Positions 9,022-19,240 of a stretch of 23,609 bases of DNA are shown in pieces; position 1 is the stretch's first letter, and each line of letters starts with the position of its first letter. The position numbers and the translations under genes are program-made. The DNA comes from Paramacrobiotus richtersi (taxonomy: Eukaryota; Tardigrada; Eutardigrada; Parachela; Macrobiotidae): positions 1 through 23,609 of the forward strand of contig JAQGAU010000815.1 of the NCBI GenBank assembly GCA_034698045.1, written 5' to 3'. The notes below the pieces were generated by a model that was not told the origin of the DNA, made no database searches, and saw nothing but the letters and a program-made list of their open reading frames with translations.

Positions 9022-9752
9022 ATGCGCTTTGTGGTTTGGATTATTGTCAGTTGGTTGCTTTGCTGTAGCTGTTGTCTGTTAGTCAGTGTAGTGGACTAGT
9101 CATCGCCCAATATGCTCCCGACCAAACCCAGCCGGTCGACTTTATTGGGAAACCGCGACTGTGGATGCGACATCGTCCAGACCGATATACCCCCGCACAA
9201 ACCCACCCGTCAAAAGCACGACACGTCCAACAGCGAAGAGTGTGCCAATCGTCGGAGCAGCCAACATTGCTGGTTCGACAAGGACTGCCAGTTCCGTCAT
9301 CCTGGAGACGGCCTGCCAGAAGGATCGAATTACCTGGAGCAGTGTCCGGATGGACATCATGATCTGATGAATGCCCTGGTTGCGAGTGCGCGGGGAGCTC
9401 TTCGGAATTCTTCGATGAGCGCTAGCAAGGTAAAGGTCGTGCTTCTGTATGAAAATGTTCGTCTATCACAATAAGCTGTTTCGTATCGGCATATCACGTT
9501 TCTTTAATGACAAAGCAGTGATTAGATGTTGCTAGGACTGCGTATCACCTGTTGGCAACTCCATGTTCTGATTTGTACATTTTCGTTCTGCAGAATGAAT
9601 CTATGAAGGACCATGTGAAACGAATGAAACCCGAGGATTCGAGCACCGAACGCGGAGCAACGGTTTGCTGGTACGGCGCCACCGAAGAACAGCCCCTGCA
9701 ACAATGCTCCGTGACTCCGTCCAGCACGATCCGTAGCGAATCGGTCAGCTAA
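9022..9752 (+). CDS. Cysteine-containing, probably secreted protein of unknown family
   Basis: The robust part is the frame 9100-9429 joined to 9594-9752 through a 164-nt intron with donor AAG|GTAAAG and acceptor TTCTGCAG, phase 0, ending in TAA. Codons have high GC at position 3, unlike the flanks. ATG 9022 is in the same frame and starts a signal peptide (MRFVVWIIVSWLLCC), but TAG at 9097 interrupts it. A 93-nt phase-0 intron, 9088-9180 (GTAGTG...GTCCAG), would remove the stop and give 157 residues with six mature cysteines (ECANR, HCWFDKDCQF, EQCPD, VCWYG, QQCSV). Alternatives are a start at 9112 without signal peptide, or a spliced upstream exon ending at 8720. The C-terminal exon is Ser/Thr/Glu-rich. 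I recognise no domain. Promoter just upstream, poly(A) signal at 9883. Confidence 0.7.
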
Positions 9753-9882
9753 CTGTGTGACACTCCATCCCGTCAGAAATACAATGTAGAACTCTTGTTA
9801 AAGCATGAAGGTTTTGATGCACTGTTTCACTTTTCTCCTGCAGGTATCCAAAGATTTGTTTGCCAGCAATATTACTTTTTAG

Positions 9883-9888
9883 AATAAA
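9883..9888 (+). terminator. Poly(A) signal AATAAA
   Basis: AATAAA 130 nt after the stop at 9752, followed within 10-35 nt by a GT-rich stretch (TTGTGTGTGC, ACGTGTGTTTTGTG), the normal cleavage context. Confidence 0.75.
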
Positions 9889-10244
9889 ATACATTGTGTG
9901 TGCATTGTTTTACGTGTGTTTTGTGCGGCGTGCGCGCAGTACAGTTGCATTTGATACTGCAGAGCAAATCCATCATGTCGAAGAGCATAAAGACTAGCAA
10001 TGTGAAGTTAGTTGCGCTTAGTAGCGTATCTAGCAATAGTTTAATACTATCTGAAGCACTAAAATTCCCCATAACTGCAAAAGAGGAGGCTACTGCAATA
10101 ATAATATCAGGAATAGGGTGACGCATAAACGTTAACGCACCAAATGAGACGGCATAAGACAATCGGCACCAGCTGGATCAGGTAACAAGCCGTATTCGAA
10201 TATCCCCCGAGAGATAGTTTACTCGTAAGAACATTAAGTTTTCG

Positions 10245-10692
10245 GACTATTCTGATGCTACTTACAGTGGCGGATGTACCATTACGTACCAAGCAAGCAA
10301 TTCTCGAAACAGGCCTTAAAACATCGTTAACAACCTCAAGATAAAATACTTATAGAAGCAAGCACCCAACAAGTATGAAACAAACCTTCAAGTTGCGCTT
10401 ATCGATATCATCTGTAGAAGTACCGTAGAGTAGAAGTTCGTCAGTAACTGGTACTACTCTGTAATTCAACAAATTTCGAAGATTACTAGAGAATGCGCGA
10501 AGATCAATCAGTGTCCTCTTTGAACACGTATTCCTTGAGTTTTTTTGGCGTCTGTCACACGCACGAGTTCATTGTCCCGGTAGTCCCACATAGGTTCTCT
10601 TTTTGCACACATTTCAATAACAGGACATCCCAGACTGAAGACATCGGTGGCTGTGCACACAGGATCTGGCTTAATAACAAGATCCAAATTAA
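10245..10692 (-). pseudogene. Protein-kinase C-lobe fragment
   Basis: On the minus strand, 10692-10520 reads KPDPVCTATDVFSLGCPVIEMCAKREPMW. TDVFSLGC(x)VIEM is the subdomain IX/alpha-F signature (DxWSxG) of eukaryotic protein kinases, with the usual EP(M)W soon after. Downstream on the same strand, about 10305-10245, IACLVRNGTSATVSS resembles subdomain XI (CLVRNPxxRAT), though the invariant Arg is absent. Between them lies a possible exon (VVPVTDELLLYGT, about 10470-10388) of uncertain relation. No N-lobe, HRD catalytic loop or DFG was found in the adjacent sequence and stops interrupt the frames. It is most simply a partial, decayed gene copy rather than a working kinase; subfamily unclear. 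Confidence 0.5.
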
Positions 10693-10982
10693 AGAGATCA
10701 GTTTCTGCGTTTCTGCGGTATTTTTTAGTGTTTCTAGCATATTTTCTAATATACATAGTATCTACCTTTATTTCAGCTGTACGAATATTCCTCTAGTATT
10801 CCAGGTGTATTCATCTGTGGTTTTCCGTACATATTCTCCCGGAACTGGTTGCATTCTTCCAGTATTTTGTTTGTATTCTATTTTGTTCACTATGAAACCA
10901 TGAATTCAGTTTAGTCAGCTTCATAATTAATTAACAGCTATGCGACTAACGTTGATTCTATCAACTACAATTGTATAGCAGA
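10693..10982. other. Sequence upstream of the kinase fragment
   Basis: A plus-strand frame (10493-10903) is open here but is Phe/Ser-rich with no family signal and largely opposes the kinase fragment. No catalytic loop of the kinase could be found on the minus strand. Confidence 0.4.
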
Positions 10983-11060
10983 GCGTAGTGCAGTGGCTCA
11001 TTGTGCCGATTTGAAACCATTTTCCACGATAAAGCACATTATAGAGAATTGATCGAAGAA
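10983..11060 (+). repeat. tRNA-like/SINE head, copy 1
   Basis: Core GCGTAGTGCAGTGGCTCA at 10983-11000; TAGTGCAGTGG fits box A (TRGYNNARNNG). A possible box B, GATCGAAGA, lies near 11051. Confidence 0.45.
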
Positions 11061-11335
11061 GATTTAGAATTACTTTTAATAGCTCACTTCGAGGTTTTGC
11101 TTTTGCACATTTAAACGTACATATCAACAATAAATTCACAGATGACCTATTAAATAAATATCTTACCATTTGAATGATAATTAACAACAATCAATTATGT
11201 TATAACTTATAACCGCATTCAAACACCAGCGAGCAATTAGGTGATGTTGCTGAATATTAACCAGTCTTTAAAAAGTATTCCGTTAATCAAGTCAATAAAG
11301 TATGCACAACAAAATTCGCCAAAATTCTTTAGAAA

Positions 11336-11920
11336 GTTCGACATAGGCATTTTTTAAAACTCACTCAGCGGATGTACGCTCTTCTCTCCTTTTCCGTTGG
11401 AAAGAGCATGCAAAATGGTGCAGGAACCCTGGTTTTTTTCATTTTTTGTTTGTTTACAGGATTTGCAAAACTTGTGTCCAGTTCTCCATGACGTAGCTAT
11501 AGACTGACAAGAGGTGTATCTTGTGCATGCCCGTGCACTGTACGCTTTGATAAAACCATCAAAATGCCAACATATAGCTTGAAAAATGTGTTATTTGTTT
11601 CTTCCTTGTCAAGGGATGGTGTATTCCATTGTCAAAAGAATTTCCAGCATTTTGATCCTTTTGCAATTAAGGCGTATTTTTGTACTGCGATGGTTTTAGT
11701 ACGTGATAAAATCGTAAAGCACGCGCACAAGATACACCTCAATTATCGCGGTCAACTACGTCATGGAAAACTGCACGTACGTTTTGCAAATCCTGTAAAC
11801 AAACAACACATGAACAAAAACAGGGTTTCTGGGCTACTTTGCTTGCCTTTCTCCAACGGAAAAGGAGAAGAGAGCTTACCTGCACTGGATGAGTTGAAAA
11901 AAGAATGTTGATCCGTTGAA
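11336..11920. repeat. Long inverted repeat (foldback), arms about 230 bp
   Basis: Left arm 11336-11560 and right arm 11689-11920 are reverse complements at roughly 75-80% by eye, with blocks such as CTCCTTTTCCGTTGGA, TGTTTGTTTACAGGATTTGC, CCATGACGTAG and GGTGTATCTTGTGC shared in order. The loop is about 128 nt. It could be a foldback/MITE element or a head-to-head-type inverted gene duplication; the arm divergence shows it is not recent. Right-arm splice signals are intact while the left arm lacks the GT donor at the matching place. Confidence 0.8.
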
Positions 11921-12014
11921 TTACAGGTTTAACATTGCTCTCTACTACGTCTATCCGCTGAACTGCATTTGCTGGTGAGAGATAACTGAGAACTCTATGT
12001 ACAGCAGGAGTCAT
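11739..12014 (-). CDS. Possible small two-exon gene overlapping the inverted repeat
   Basis: ATG at 12014 opens 45 codons ending VHRVL...THPVQ at 11880, where CAG|GTAAGC is a perfect donor. After an 87-nt intron with acceptor TTGTTTACAG, exon 2 (11792-11739) adds DLQNVRAVFHDVVDRDN and a stop, for 62 residues in phase 0; the intron is also open, so splicing is not required for translation. The product is helical-looking and acidic/basic with no signal peptide and no family I recognise. The inverted copy in the left arm keeps DLQN...LHDV but lacks the donor. It may instead be an internal piece of a larger gene or a transposon fragment. Confidence 0.3.
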   Translation of the reverse strand: MTPAVHRVLSYLSPANAVQRIDVVESNVKPVIQRINILFSTHPVQVSSLLLFRWRKASKVAQKPCFCSCVVCLQDLQNVRAVFHDVVDRDN

Positions 12015-13735
12015 CTCCTCCGCGTGTATCGGATGGCTGTATTCATGATCGTCTCAAACATCTCTTGCGCAAATGAAAGTGTGACATTTTTTTGAAGACG
12101 CTTGATGTGCAGCACAACAATACGTCGGACATGCATATTACACCAGCCAAATTAAAACACGGAAGTAGCGGAAATCAGCGCAGAATGAACAGAGCGCTGA
12201 TTACAGTCCGAAACGTTCTACAATATCCAAAGCAGTCGGGTTTCAGTTACGAAAAAGTAAATATGTTAAAGGGCTTCGGTGTTATAATTTACAGATGGCC
12301 AGAAATTTTATTAGGTAAATAATAGACTGGTAATTTGGTGAATCATTAAGATCGATGTTTCAATAAAAATGTCCGAATAGTAAATTCTGCAGTTATGTTT
12401 GCTAGTTGCGTGAAATGCTCCAGGGAACCAAGTTGAAAAAATTGTAAGGACGCCCGAATCAACTTGTTCTCATATCTATAATATTCCGCAAACTGTTAAT
12501 ATTTCCGAGGCCAACAAAAGATCTGACAGCAAAAAATAGATGTTAGCTGTACCGCACTTGCAGTTTTGTGCAATGCATAATTAGATTAGGCATGCAGTAT
12601 CGAATCTGTAAACCATGCATCGCACTACGATCACCACATTTACAGTTCCGCAAAAATATTCTCAAGTAGAAAGTAACCAATGTTCAAAGTGTGCGGACAA
12701 TCAAGAAAATGTCTCACGGTTTCATCGTTAACCGTTGTGTAACGAAATGAAAACTATCAGCAGAAATGCTAATAATATTAAGAGACGTAAACTGGTTTCA
12801 GCTAGAGCAAAACAGCAAAAATCCTAAATTTATCTCGAGTTGTACCATCTGTGAAGATTTTATACTACAAGCAGTATGGCTGAAGTATTCGGAAAACCGT
12901 ATGCAATTTGCGAAGAAGATGAAAGGCCGATACAAAATATCTAAACAATGCAGGGTAAAGTGTTTCTACCGATATTATTTTGCGTAATTGTTATACTTTT
13001 TCTCCTCGTGTGTCCATTTGCTTTGTTTTTTTTATTTATGACGAATAATTTTCTGATATGACGAATAATAATTTATTTACATATTTTTAAATATATTTTT
13101 TAGACATATTTTCTTAACGTATTTTTAAATTATGACGAATAATAATTTATTTACTTTTTTTTTTTTTTTTTATACTTTTAAAGTACTTTGAAGAAAAAAA
13201 TAATCGCTGTTTGTCATCTTTATTCTTAAAGTGAAGTAGTACATTACGTATATGGTCTAGTTCTTATTTTGCAGTTTCATAAAAAAAAAACAGTTTCAGT
13301 TCACCGCATCCTTTCCGATGTCACTGATATTCGGTCTCGTGCAGTTTTTACTATCACGAAAAAAAAAGTATGTTGGGAGTGATGCCGAGTCGAAAAACAG
13401 CTAACCTCGGTAAAACTATCTGGATACCTTTGACTGTGAAGCGGAGCTTTTCAATATTAGAGCTAGACTGCCACTGTACTAGGATTTCCGACACTTTCGG
13501 CATACACATATATATTACAGTATTTTGTCAATTTTCTTCATCTCACACTCACACTCAAAATTTTAATTTGTTTTCTATGCTTATATATATAGGCTATACA
13601 GCAGTGTATCTGTATTATTAGTTAACATTCTGCGCGGTTTGTGTGTTCAGGGCGATTTCTACAAGCAACCTCAGCTGTTACCTGAATAATGATAAAATAC
13701 CGCTGCATGATCGAGGTAGGTTGTTCGAATGCAAT
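12015..13735. other. Gene-poor AT-rich stretch
   Basis: No gene could be supported. It contains copies of TGACGAATAAT at about 13039, 13059 and 13133 (the last two extended as TGACGAATAATAATTTATTT), an 18-nt T tract near 13157-13174, and a weak tRNA-like match on the minus strand near 12590-12630 (box-B-like GATTCGATAC). Confidence 0.5.
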
Positions 13736-13750
13736 CGTAGTGCAGTGGCT
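13736..13750 (+). repeat. tRNA-like/SINE head, copy 2
   Basis: CGTAGTGCAGTGGCT, identical over 15 nt to the core of the other copies. No box B seen downstream. Confidence 0.4.
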
Positions 13751-14449
13751 TAAAACTTTGCAAGCAGTAGCCTTCTTTACAGACGAAAGGTCATTGCCAG
13801 TTACTGACTTAAAGTACATATATATGTAATGTTATTCGGCAGTTCATAAAACTGTTTTTGTTCAAACTGTTCCTTTTTCTCAGTCGATTTTCACACGCAA
13901 GAAATAAAAACGTGGCAGACGAAGCTTCGTACTAGACCAGACGAGTCTACAGCCATATGTTTCGTATTTGTCGAGCCACTAACAACCGTCGTGTTCATAT
14001 CCAAACTTACTTTTTTTGCTTATCATTCCTGACTGCTTCTTATTTATTTGATTTGATTTGATTTCGATTCTATATCTGTTTTTCGTTTTATCTATTTTAT
14101 TTTATATTTATTTTGATATTTATGACAGTCAGAATAAGATTTTTATGCTGGGTGGACGCAAAATAGTGCAAATGAAATGAATTGTTTTTTCTACACCGAG
14201 GCTATATTTTAATAAAGATGCAGTTGATTCTGGAGCATTTTTGTGATAATTATATATTTTGTGTCGCAATGACATGAGAAAATTTGATAAATTTCCCATT
14301 GAAGCGCACAACATGAAAATTGTGAAAGACAATCCATTTGTGTACCCGTAAAATGAGGGAGATAATACCTGGGATATAAATTCGATTATATGGCCGGATT
14401 AATGTTTGGAAAGATGAGGAGATAAGAGGGAAATTGAATGCGTTTCGAG
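13751..14449. other. AT-rich stretch, no gene seen
   Basis: Contains a TTTGA-type short tandem repeat near 14045-14070 and another GTGGCAG motif at about 13913 followed by TCGTACTAGAC, similar to the loop of the hairpin repeats at 6.0 kb. No coding signal. Confidence 0.45.
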
Positions 14450-14700
14450 TAACACTTTAAAGCCCATTGTCGGCGCTGGAACGGCTTCCCATGCGCCGCA
14501 GTTGTAAAATGGACTTTACCAGAAAAGTAATATCTCGGCACAGCGGATCTATTCCGACTGAATTACGCCTGCGCTATATTTACCGCCAGTCGCGCCACTG
14601 CCGGTGACCTTTGCACTGCTGTGAGCAGAAACAGGAAATTCATTAAAGGATGTGTTACAAATGCGCACAACATGTTGCGGGTAAAGTTTAAACCGAGATA
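14450..14700. promoter_or_regulatory. GC-rich non-coding island 1
   Basis: GC-rich block inside AT-rich sequence with stops in all frames and no splice-framed exon. Reads as a candidate cis-regulatory element on composition alone. Confidence 0.25.
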
Positions 14701-14879
14701 AACAGGAAATTAAAATTGGGTAATTGGTAACGAAAAACTGGAGTAAGATGTTAAATTAATAAAGTCCGAATCTGCGACTGAATTACTAGATTTTTATTTG
14801 TATCTCTTCGCCTTCCAAATCGCATTTTGCGAAATATATTTAGCGTAATAATATAGCGTATTTCAGTAATAATTATTAA

Positions 14880-15060
14880 TATCTAAAAATAATAATAATG
14901 ATGATAGTGATGATAGTGATGATTTTTCAAAACTTAAAACAACAAGTAATGGTCATAATTATTAATAATTCAAAATAATAGTAATGATAGCAATGATTAT
15001 TAAAAACCAAAAATAATAGTAATAATTATTAATAATTACTACAGTCAAAACAAATTAAAA
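14880..15060. repeat. Degenerate AAT/ATG microsatellite
   Basis: Runs of AATAATAAT, then GATGATAGTGATGATAGTGATGAT, then interrupted AATAATAGTAAT units; low-complexity sequence with no coding capacity. Confidence 0.8.
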
Positions 15061-15155
15061 TATCTCGTTGTGCGGACTTGAAAATGCTCTATAAATGTAA
15101 AGTACTTGCAACGCAGCGCTTTGGGTAAGTAAAACAAATGGTAAATGAAATTTAC

Positions 15156-15389
15156 AAAGGTCACTTTTTGTTCGAAAATATTCTGAGAAAATAGCAACAA
15201 TTACGAAATAAGTGCGAATTATTTTATACAGAATATATATAAAGATTCTGTTGTAAATCAGTTACGAACACAAAGGTCACCACCTATTGGAAAATATTTT
15301 GAAAAATACCAATAAATGCGAAATATATATGACAAGCGTTTTTTTACAGTCAAGTTTCTGCTGTGAACAAACAGGCACAGTTAAGGTCA
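15156..15389. repeat. Imperfect tandem repeat of about 110-116 bp with AAGGTCA at each unit
   Basis: AAAGGTCAC at 15156 and 15272 start two alignable units (both continue GAAAATATT(C/T)TGA...GAAATA), and AAGGTCA recurs at 15383. AGGTCA is the nuclear-receptor half-site; with the preceding A it resembles monomer-binding sites. Spacing of the three sites is 116 and 110 bp. Confidence 0.55.
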
Positions 15390-15880
15390 TGCCGGCAGAT
15401 CCAAACATCAACGCGAGCAGCAAACGTCTTAATCAGTCGCGCAGCATGCCATCGTCGCTCCACTTTCCCACATCGCCAACACTCGCGCGTATAACCGGCC
15501 GAGCCCTGCAATCTTGGACGGAATGGAGGGATATAAATTTAGAAAGTTTGAGAAACTCATTTCCCGCTGCCGGGCTGATGATTGGCCGTTAATTACCGGG
15601 AATGTTGCGAGCAAAATAGCCCTGGTGCACACGAGGCAATCAGCGTTCCCTGGTTACATGTGCCGTTGTGCTTGACTGCGCGGAATGCTATTTTGTCGAT
15701 TCCGTGTGTAAAAGCCGGCGGAAACTGCCCGAATGGGGATTAGAACGCCTGATTAGATTATTGCCACGCTGGCCCCCCTGGGGCCCACCCCACCCCCTGT
15801 CCCCGCGGCTGCCAGCGCCCCCCGGTGGCCGGGATACAAAACTCATCAGGCTGGAGACATTCGTCCGTGTGTAGTGAAAT
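15390..15880. promoter_or_regulatory. GC-rich non-coding island 2
   Basis: Frames are open on both strands in part, as expected from few AT-rich stops, but no frame is favoured and no family is recognisable. It holds homeodomain-type cores (GTTAATTACC at about 15588, TGATTAGATTA at about 15749) and ends in an extremely C-rich tract. Candidate regulatory module. Confidence 0.35.
15773..15804 (-). other. Potential G-quadruplex (minus strand) / i-motif (plus strand)
   Basis: Plus strand has C runs at 15773-15778, 15784-15786, 15788-15791, 15793-15797 and 15801-15804 separated by 1-5 nt; the minus strand therefore has four or five G runs of at least three, fitting the G4 rule with short loops. 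Confidence 0.7.
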
Positions 15881-15889
15881 GAGCAAATG

Positions 15890-16361
15890 ATTGGAAGGGA
15901 TTAATTTTATAATCAAAGTAATTTTATTTTTATTGTATATCATATAGTAGTTTTATTCGATTCATTTTAATTTTTATTTTTAGGTCACTCACAATGTAAT
16001 TTTATTGTTAGTCATGTGCGTCGAACTTGATATAGAGTCATACCGGATTTTTTTCTGTATATTTTTCTGATTTAATTGTCAATGTGTTTATTAGTGAATT
16101 CACTCTTGAATATTTCTCAAATACTGTTTGAGCACCTATAATATACCTATAAAAACTAGCACCTATAAATACATACCGGTCGTTTATTGCGTTTGATGAT
16201 TGATAATTGCTTTGTTTTTCAAATAGGTGGATATGTAATAGGTCAGCTGCGAATTCGTTGTTGTACATACTCTGTATCTGTACGTCCGAATTTGTACAAG
16301 AAAAATTTCGAAGTAAACTATTAAAAGTGATTTCAGTCTAACTACTTCTTATGCATGGTCG
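15890..16361. other. AT-rich stretch, nothing recognised
   Basis: T-rich low-complexity sequence with no gene, RNA or repeat I can support. Confidence 0.5.
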
Positions 16362-16447
16362 CTCCTGTTTTGAATTAATTGTAAAGCTTCATCGGAGAAT
16401 ACACCATGCACACAGGTCTTTAGAGCCACTGCACTACGCTACGCCAT
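16362..16447 (-). repeat. tRNA-like/SINE head, copy 3 (boxes A and B)
   Basis: On the minus strand GCGTAGTGCAGTGGCTC (16440-16424) is followed about 45 nt later by TTAATTCAAAACAG (complement of 16365-16378); ATTCAAAAC is a near match to box B GWTCRANNC. Spacing is tRNA-like. Confidence 0.5.
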
Positions 16448-16945
16448 ATGACCGTTATTAATAGAATTAACGTCAGTCGTCTTGCAAAGTGTTATTTCAC
16501 TGTTTAACGATACAATGTTACATTCTGAATTATGGTATACAAGAGTTGATGATATACGAAAAAACATAAAAAAACAAGGAAAATGTCGAAAAAATAGTGG
16601 TAAAGGAAAGTGGTAGTTATATACTGACTGCGTGTTACTTTGTCTTGTAGAAATGTACACTACGTATGCTCCAACAACCTTCTATTACAAGTTACAACGA
16701 ACAACGCGCTTGCAGCGTCAAGTTTAAACTACGTCCACGTTGTTGTTACACAGCTATATGTAACACTGGCAGATTGCTCGCCCGGAGATATACGAACATG
16801 TCGTGGATATACAAGCAGCTGCGGAGATGGAGTTTTGGGCTAACTTGATTACAAGTCAATTTTCTTTGGCCTACCAGCATCCTTTTCACTAAACCCTACC
16901 CAAACATACCCAGCTCGATCAGTAAGGTTAGCGAGGTTACAAAAA
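16448..16945. other. Stretch without a supported gene
   Basis: Short open frames only, on both strands, without family features. Confidence 0.45.
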
Positions 16946-17060
16946 CATCACAACGAAATTATCTTTTCCCCCGTCCGCTCCGCGTCGCCCGCCGATGACG
17001 GATTAAGCCGGCGAATTATTCTCAATTTCTCAAGAGTTATGGGATGCGATAGGCATCGTG
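16946..17060. promoter_or_regulatory. GC-rich non-coding island 3
   Basis: Contains GACGGATTAAGCC, a Bicoid/Otx-class (GGATTA) homeodomain core, in a short GC-rich block. No coding frame. Confidence 0.25.
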
Positions 17061-17939
17061 TTATTTAATCCCATTTTACAAATTTTTACTTTGCCAAGCA
17101 GAAATTTGATTATACGTGATGCAGTTGTTACAAAAACCTTGTAAAAGAAAATATTGTTTTCTCTTCCTGTGGTGACCTTTAGCAGCACTGCTGCGTCACG
17201 TTTACAACTTTTAAAGGGATTTAGATTTTTATAGACATTTCGGTGTTCGCCGGTTATTTTTGTTTTCTTTGGGTTTTTTAAAATAATAAATAATTTTCAT
17301 TTTCTCTTTAATTTTCAAAATTTATTACAATTTTCAAAAATTATGTTTAATATGAAATAAAAATTGAGTGTCTGTTTTATCAACATTTGACTTTAATTTT
17401 AAAGCCAGAACAATAAGAGTTGGGAGAGAAAGAAATTGTCACTTACTTTATAATTACCGTAAATTTTTGCAGTTAATTCACTTGATACGCTAAAATTAAC
17501 ATATTGTAAAAAAGTCTTTAAAAAATGCTGCGAATACAGTACAGATGTCAAATCACAACATAAATCGAGGAAGAAATATTTTGGCAGATGTTATATTGAC
17601 AAAAGTAACAACACAAATTTATTTATTAATTTAAATTATTGACGAAATAACATAAAATAATACAACATGACAAAAACAATTTGTTTCCTTTTTTTTAAAA
17701 TACGGTAAGATGTTTATTATTAATAATAATACATACAATAATATATAAACCACTATTTTTGTTTTACTTAAAAATTTGGTTTAAAATTATAAATCAATTT
17801 TCAAACATAAATGGTTGCGGAGTTATTCGGAGGCTTTTGTTCAGTCCATTATATTCTCATAGAACAAGATTTCCCCCAACATGAACAAGTGACTCTTTGA
17901 TCAAATTTAAAAAGAAAACTTGTTGTGGCAATTGTTAAT
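17061..17939. other. Very AT-rich stretch, nothing recognised
   Basis: Long A/T runs and TTATTAATAATAATA tracts near 17710-17740; no gene. Confidence 0.55.
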
Positions 17940-18260
17940 CATATCCCCTCGTTGATTAAGAGCAATTTTCCCACTCGGAAATGCTCAACAACCAATTTTG
18001 CCCGGGCATCCCACTTGAGCGCTGCATAGACCGGTCACTCTTGTGAATAATTGTATTGTGAAGTAAGTGTGAAAAGATGAGCTCTGAGCTCGAAAATACA
18101 ATAAAAATATGGCCTGGCAATCTTCCTAATCTCAAACAGGGCTTTTGATATACATCAACGTGGACATGTTGGGGCTTTTGTGCCCACCCATTATGTCCCT
18201 CGAACAACACACCCAGCGGCCAAAATACATACTTGCCGGTTTGTCTTGTATTCTCAGCAG
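17940..18260. promoter_or_regulatory. GC-richer island 4
   Basis: A minus-strand frame of 84 codons is open here, but has no recognisable domain and no clear splice sites; includes TTGATTAAGAG and the palindrome GAGCTCTGAGCTC. Treated as possible regulatory DNA. Confidence 0.2.
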
Positions 18261-18346
18261 AATTGTCGCGTATTGTAGTGCTCTTGAAGTGAAAAAGATT
18301 TTCAACGATGCTGGAGAATTTTGGCCGCGATTCTGGCTAATAAATT

Positions 18347-18362
18347 CCGTAGTGCAATGGCT
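18347..18362 (+). repeat. tRNA-like/SINE head, copy 4
   Basis: CCGTAGTGCAATGGCT, one base from the core consensus; weak box B. Confidence 0.35.
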
Positions 18363-18839
18363 TTCAACCAGCGCTAGTCAACACTAGAGCCAAGTGCTAA
18401 ATATACAGTACTAACGTTACTTTCCAACCGAAAACTGTTTGATGAATTTTTCTTAAATATTCTCACATAACGGAAGAATGAACTTATTTTATAAAAAAAA
18501 ACATAAACGCAGTTTTTCTGATCTTCTTGCATAATTAATGTTAACCAAAACATCTGATAAATAAACATTTTTCTCTTGAAAGAATGCAGTAATAGTTTAG
18601 AACTTTATGTTAAAATATTAAGAAAAGGACTGAAGAAAATATACGGATTCAGTGGAGCAAAATAAGCAGAAATTATTAATTTTATAAATTATGCAAAATA
18701 AGGCAGAATATCAAAATAATAACCATAGTTCGACAGCTATACGTAACGCAGAAAATCCAGAATAATCGACAATTTAATGCGAGATTGCAAAATTTTCAAA
18801 GTGCACGATTACATCAAACTGAATACTGTATCAAAAAAA
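18363..18839. other. AT-rich stretch, nothing recognised
   Basis: No coding frame or repeat beyond low complexity. Confidence 0.5.
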
Positions 18840-19240
18840 TCCCCTTTTAGCGCGGTGTGAAAATCAAAGCGGCATGTGTTTGTGCATGGGGGTGGTAAGC
18901 GCGGCGTTGTTAAGGAAATCTTACCCTTCCGCACAATCTCCGCCCCGTAAATAATAGCGGCAACGGATTAAAAACGCTTCTCCATGTCAGATGATTACCG
19001 CCCCTTGTTTACTGCGAGTGACCACTGCAGCTCCAGATTACGCCATGCATCGGCCGGCCGCGATCACACCGGTTCGCAATCTATGCAGAAAAAGCCCCCG
19101 ATCATCCGGTAATTGCTGCTTAAAAACCGGTGGGAATACACCATCATTCGTGTTATCGTCCCGGCCTTCTTCTCACGCCTCGATCGCTGCAAAACACGGC
19201 GGTAACTTTGGGAGTGTGATATATTCGGTGTACTGCCGTG
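18840..19240. promoter_or_regulatory. GC-rich non-coding island 5, motif-dense
   Basis: Within about 250 bp are ATCAAAGCGG (TCF-like), GTAAATAAT and TTGTTTACTG (Forkhead), CGGATTAAAA (GGATTA homeodomain) and TGTCAGATGATTACC (a Meis-type TGTCA next to a Hox/Pbx-type TGATTAC). The plus frame at 18991-19326 shows no domain. The best enhancer candidate in the window, by motif reading only. Confidence 0.35.

Noticed and set aside
9082-9099. An 18-nt GT-AG intron removing the TAG
   Set aside because: Far shorter than the 76-282 nt introns seen in this window.
9072-9367. Other open plus and minus frames over the 9.1-9.4 kb exon
   Set aside because: They are open because the exon is GC-rich; only the frame ending at AAG|GTAAAG continues in phase into the next exon.
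9872-10162. Hydrophobic minus-strand ORF of 96 codons
   Set aside because: It lies across the poly(A) region of the upstream gene and has no splice or domain support; the opposite strand is also open.
10493-10903. 136-codon plus-strand ORF, the longest unassigned one there
   Set aside because: Phe/Ser-rich product antisense to the kinase fragment; similarity to kinases is clear on the minus strand.
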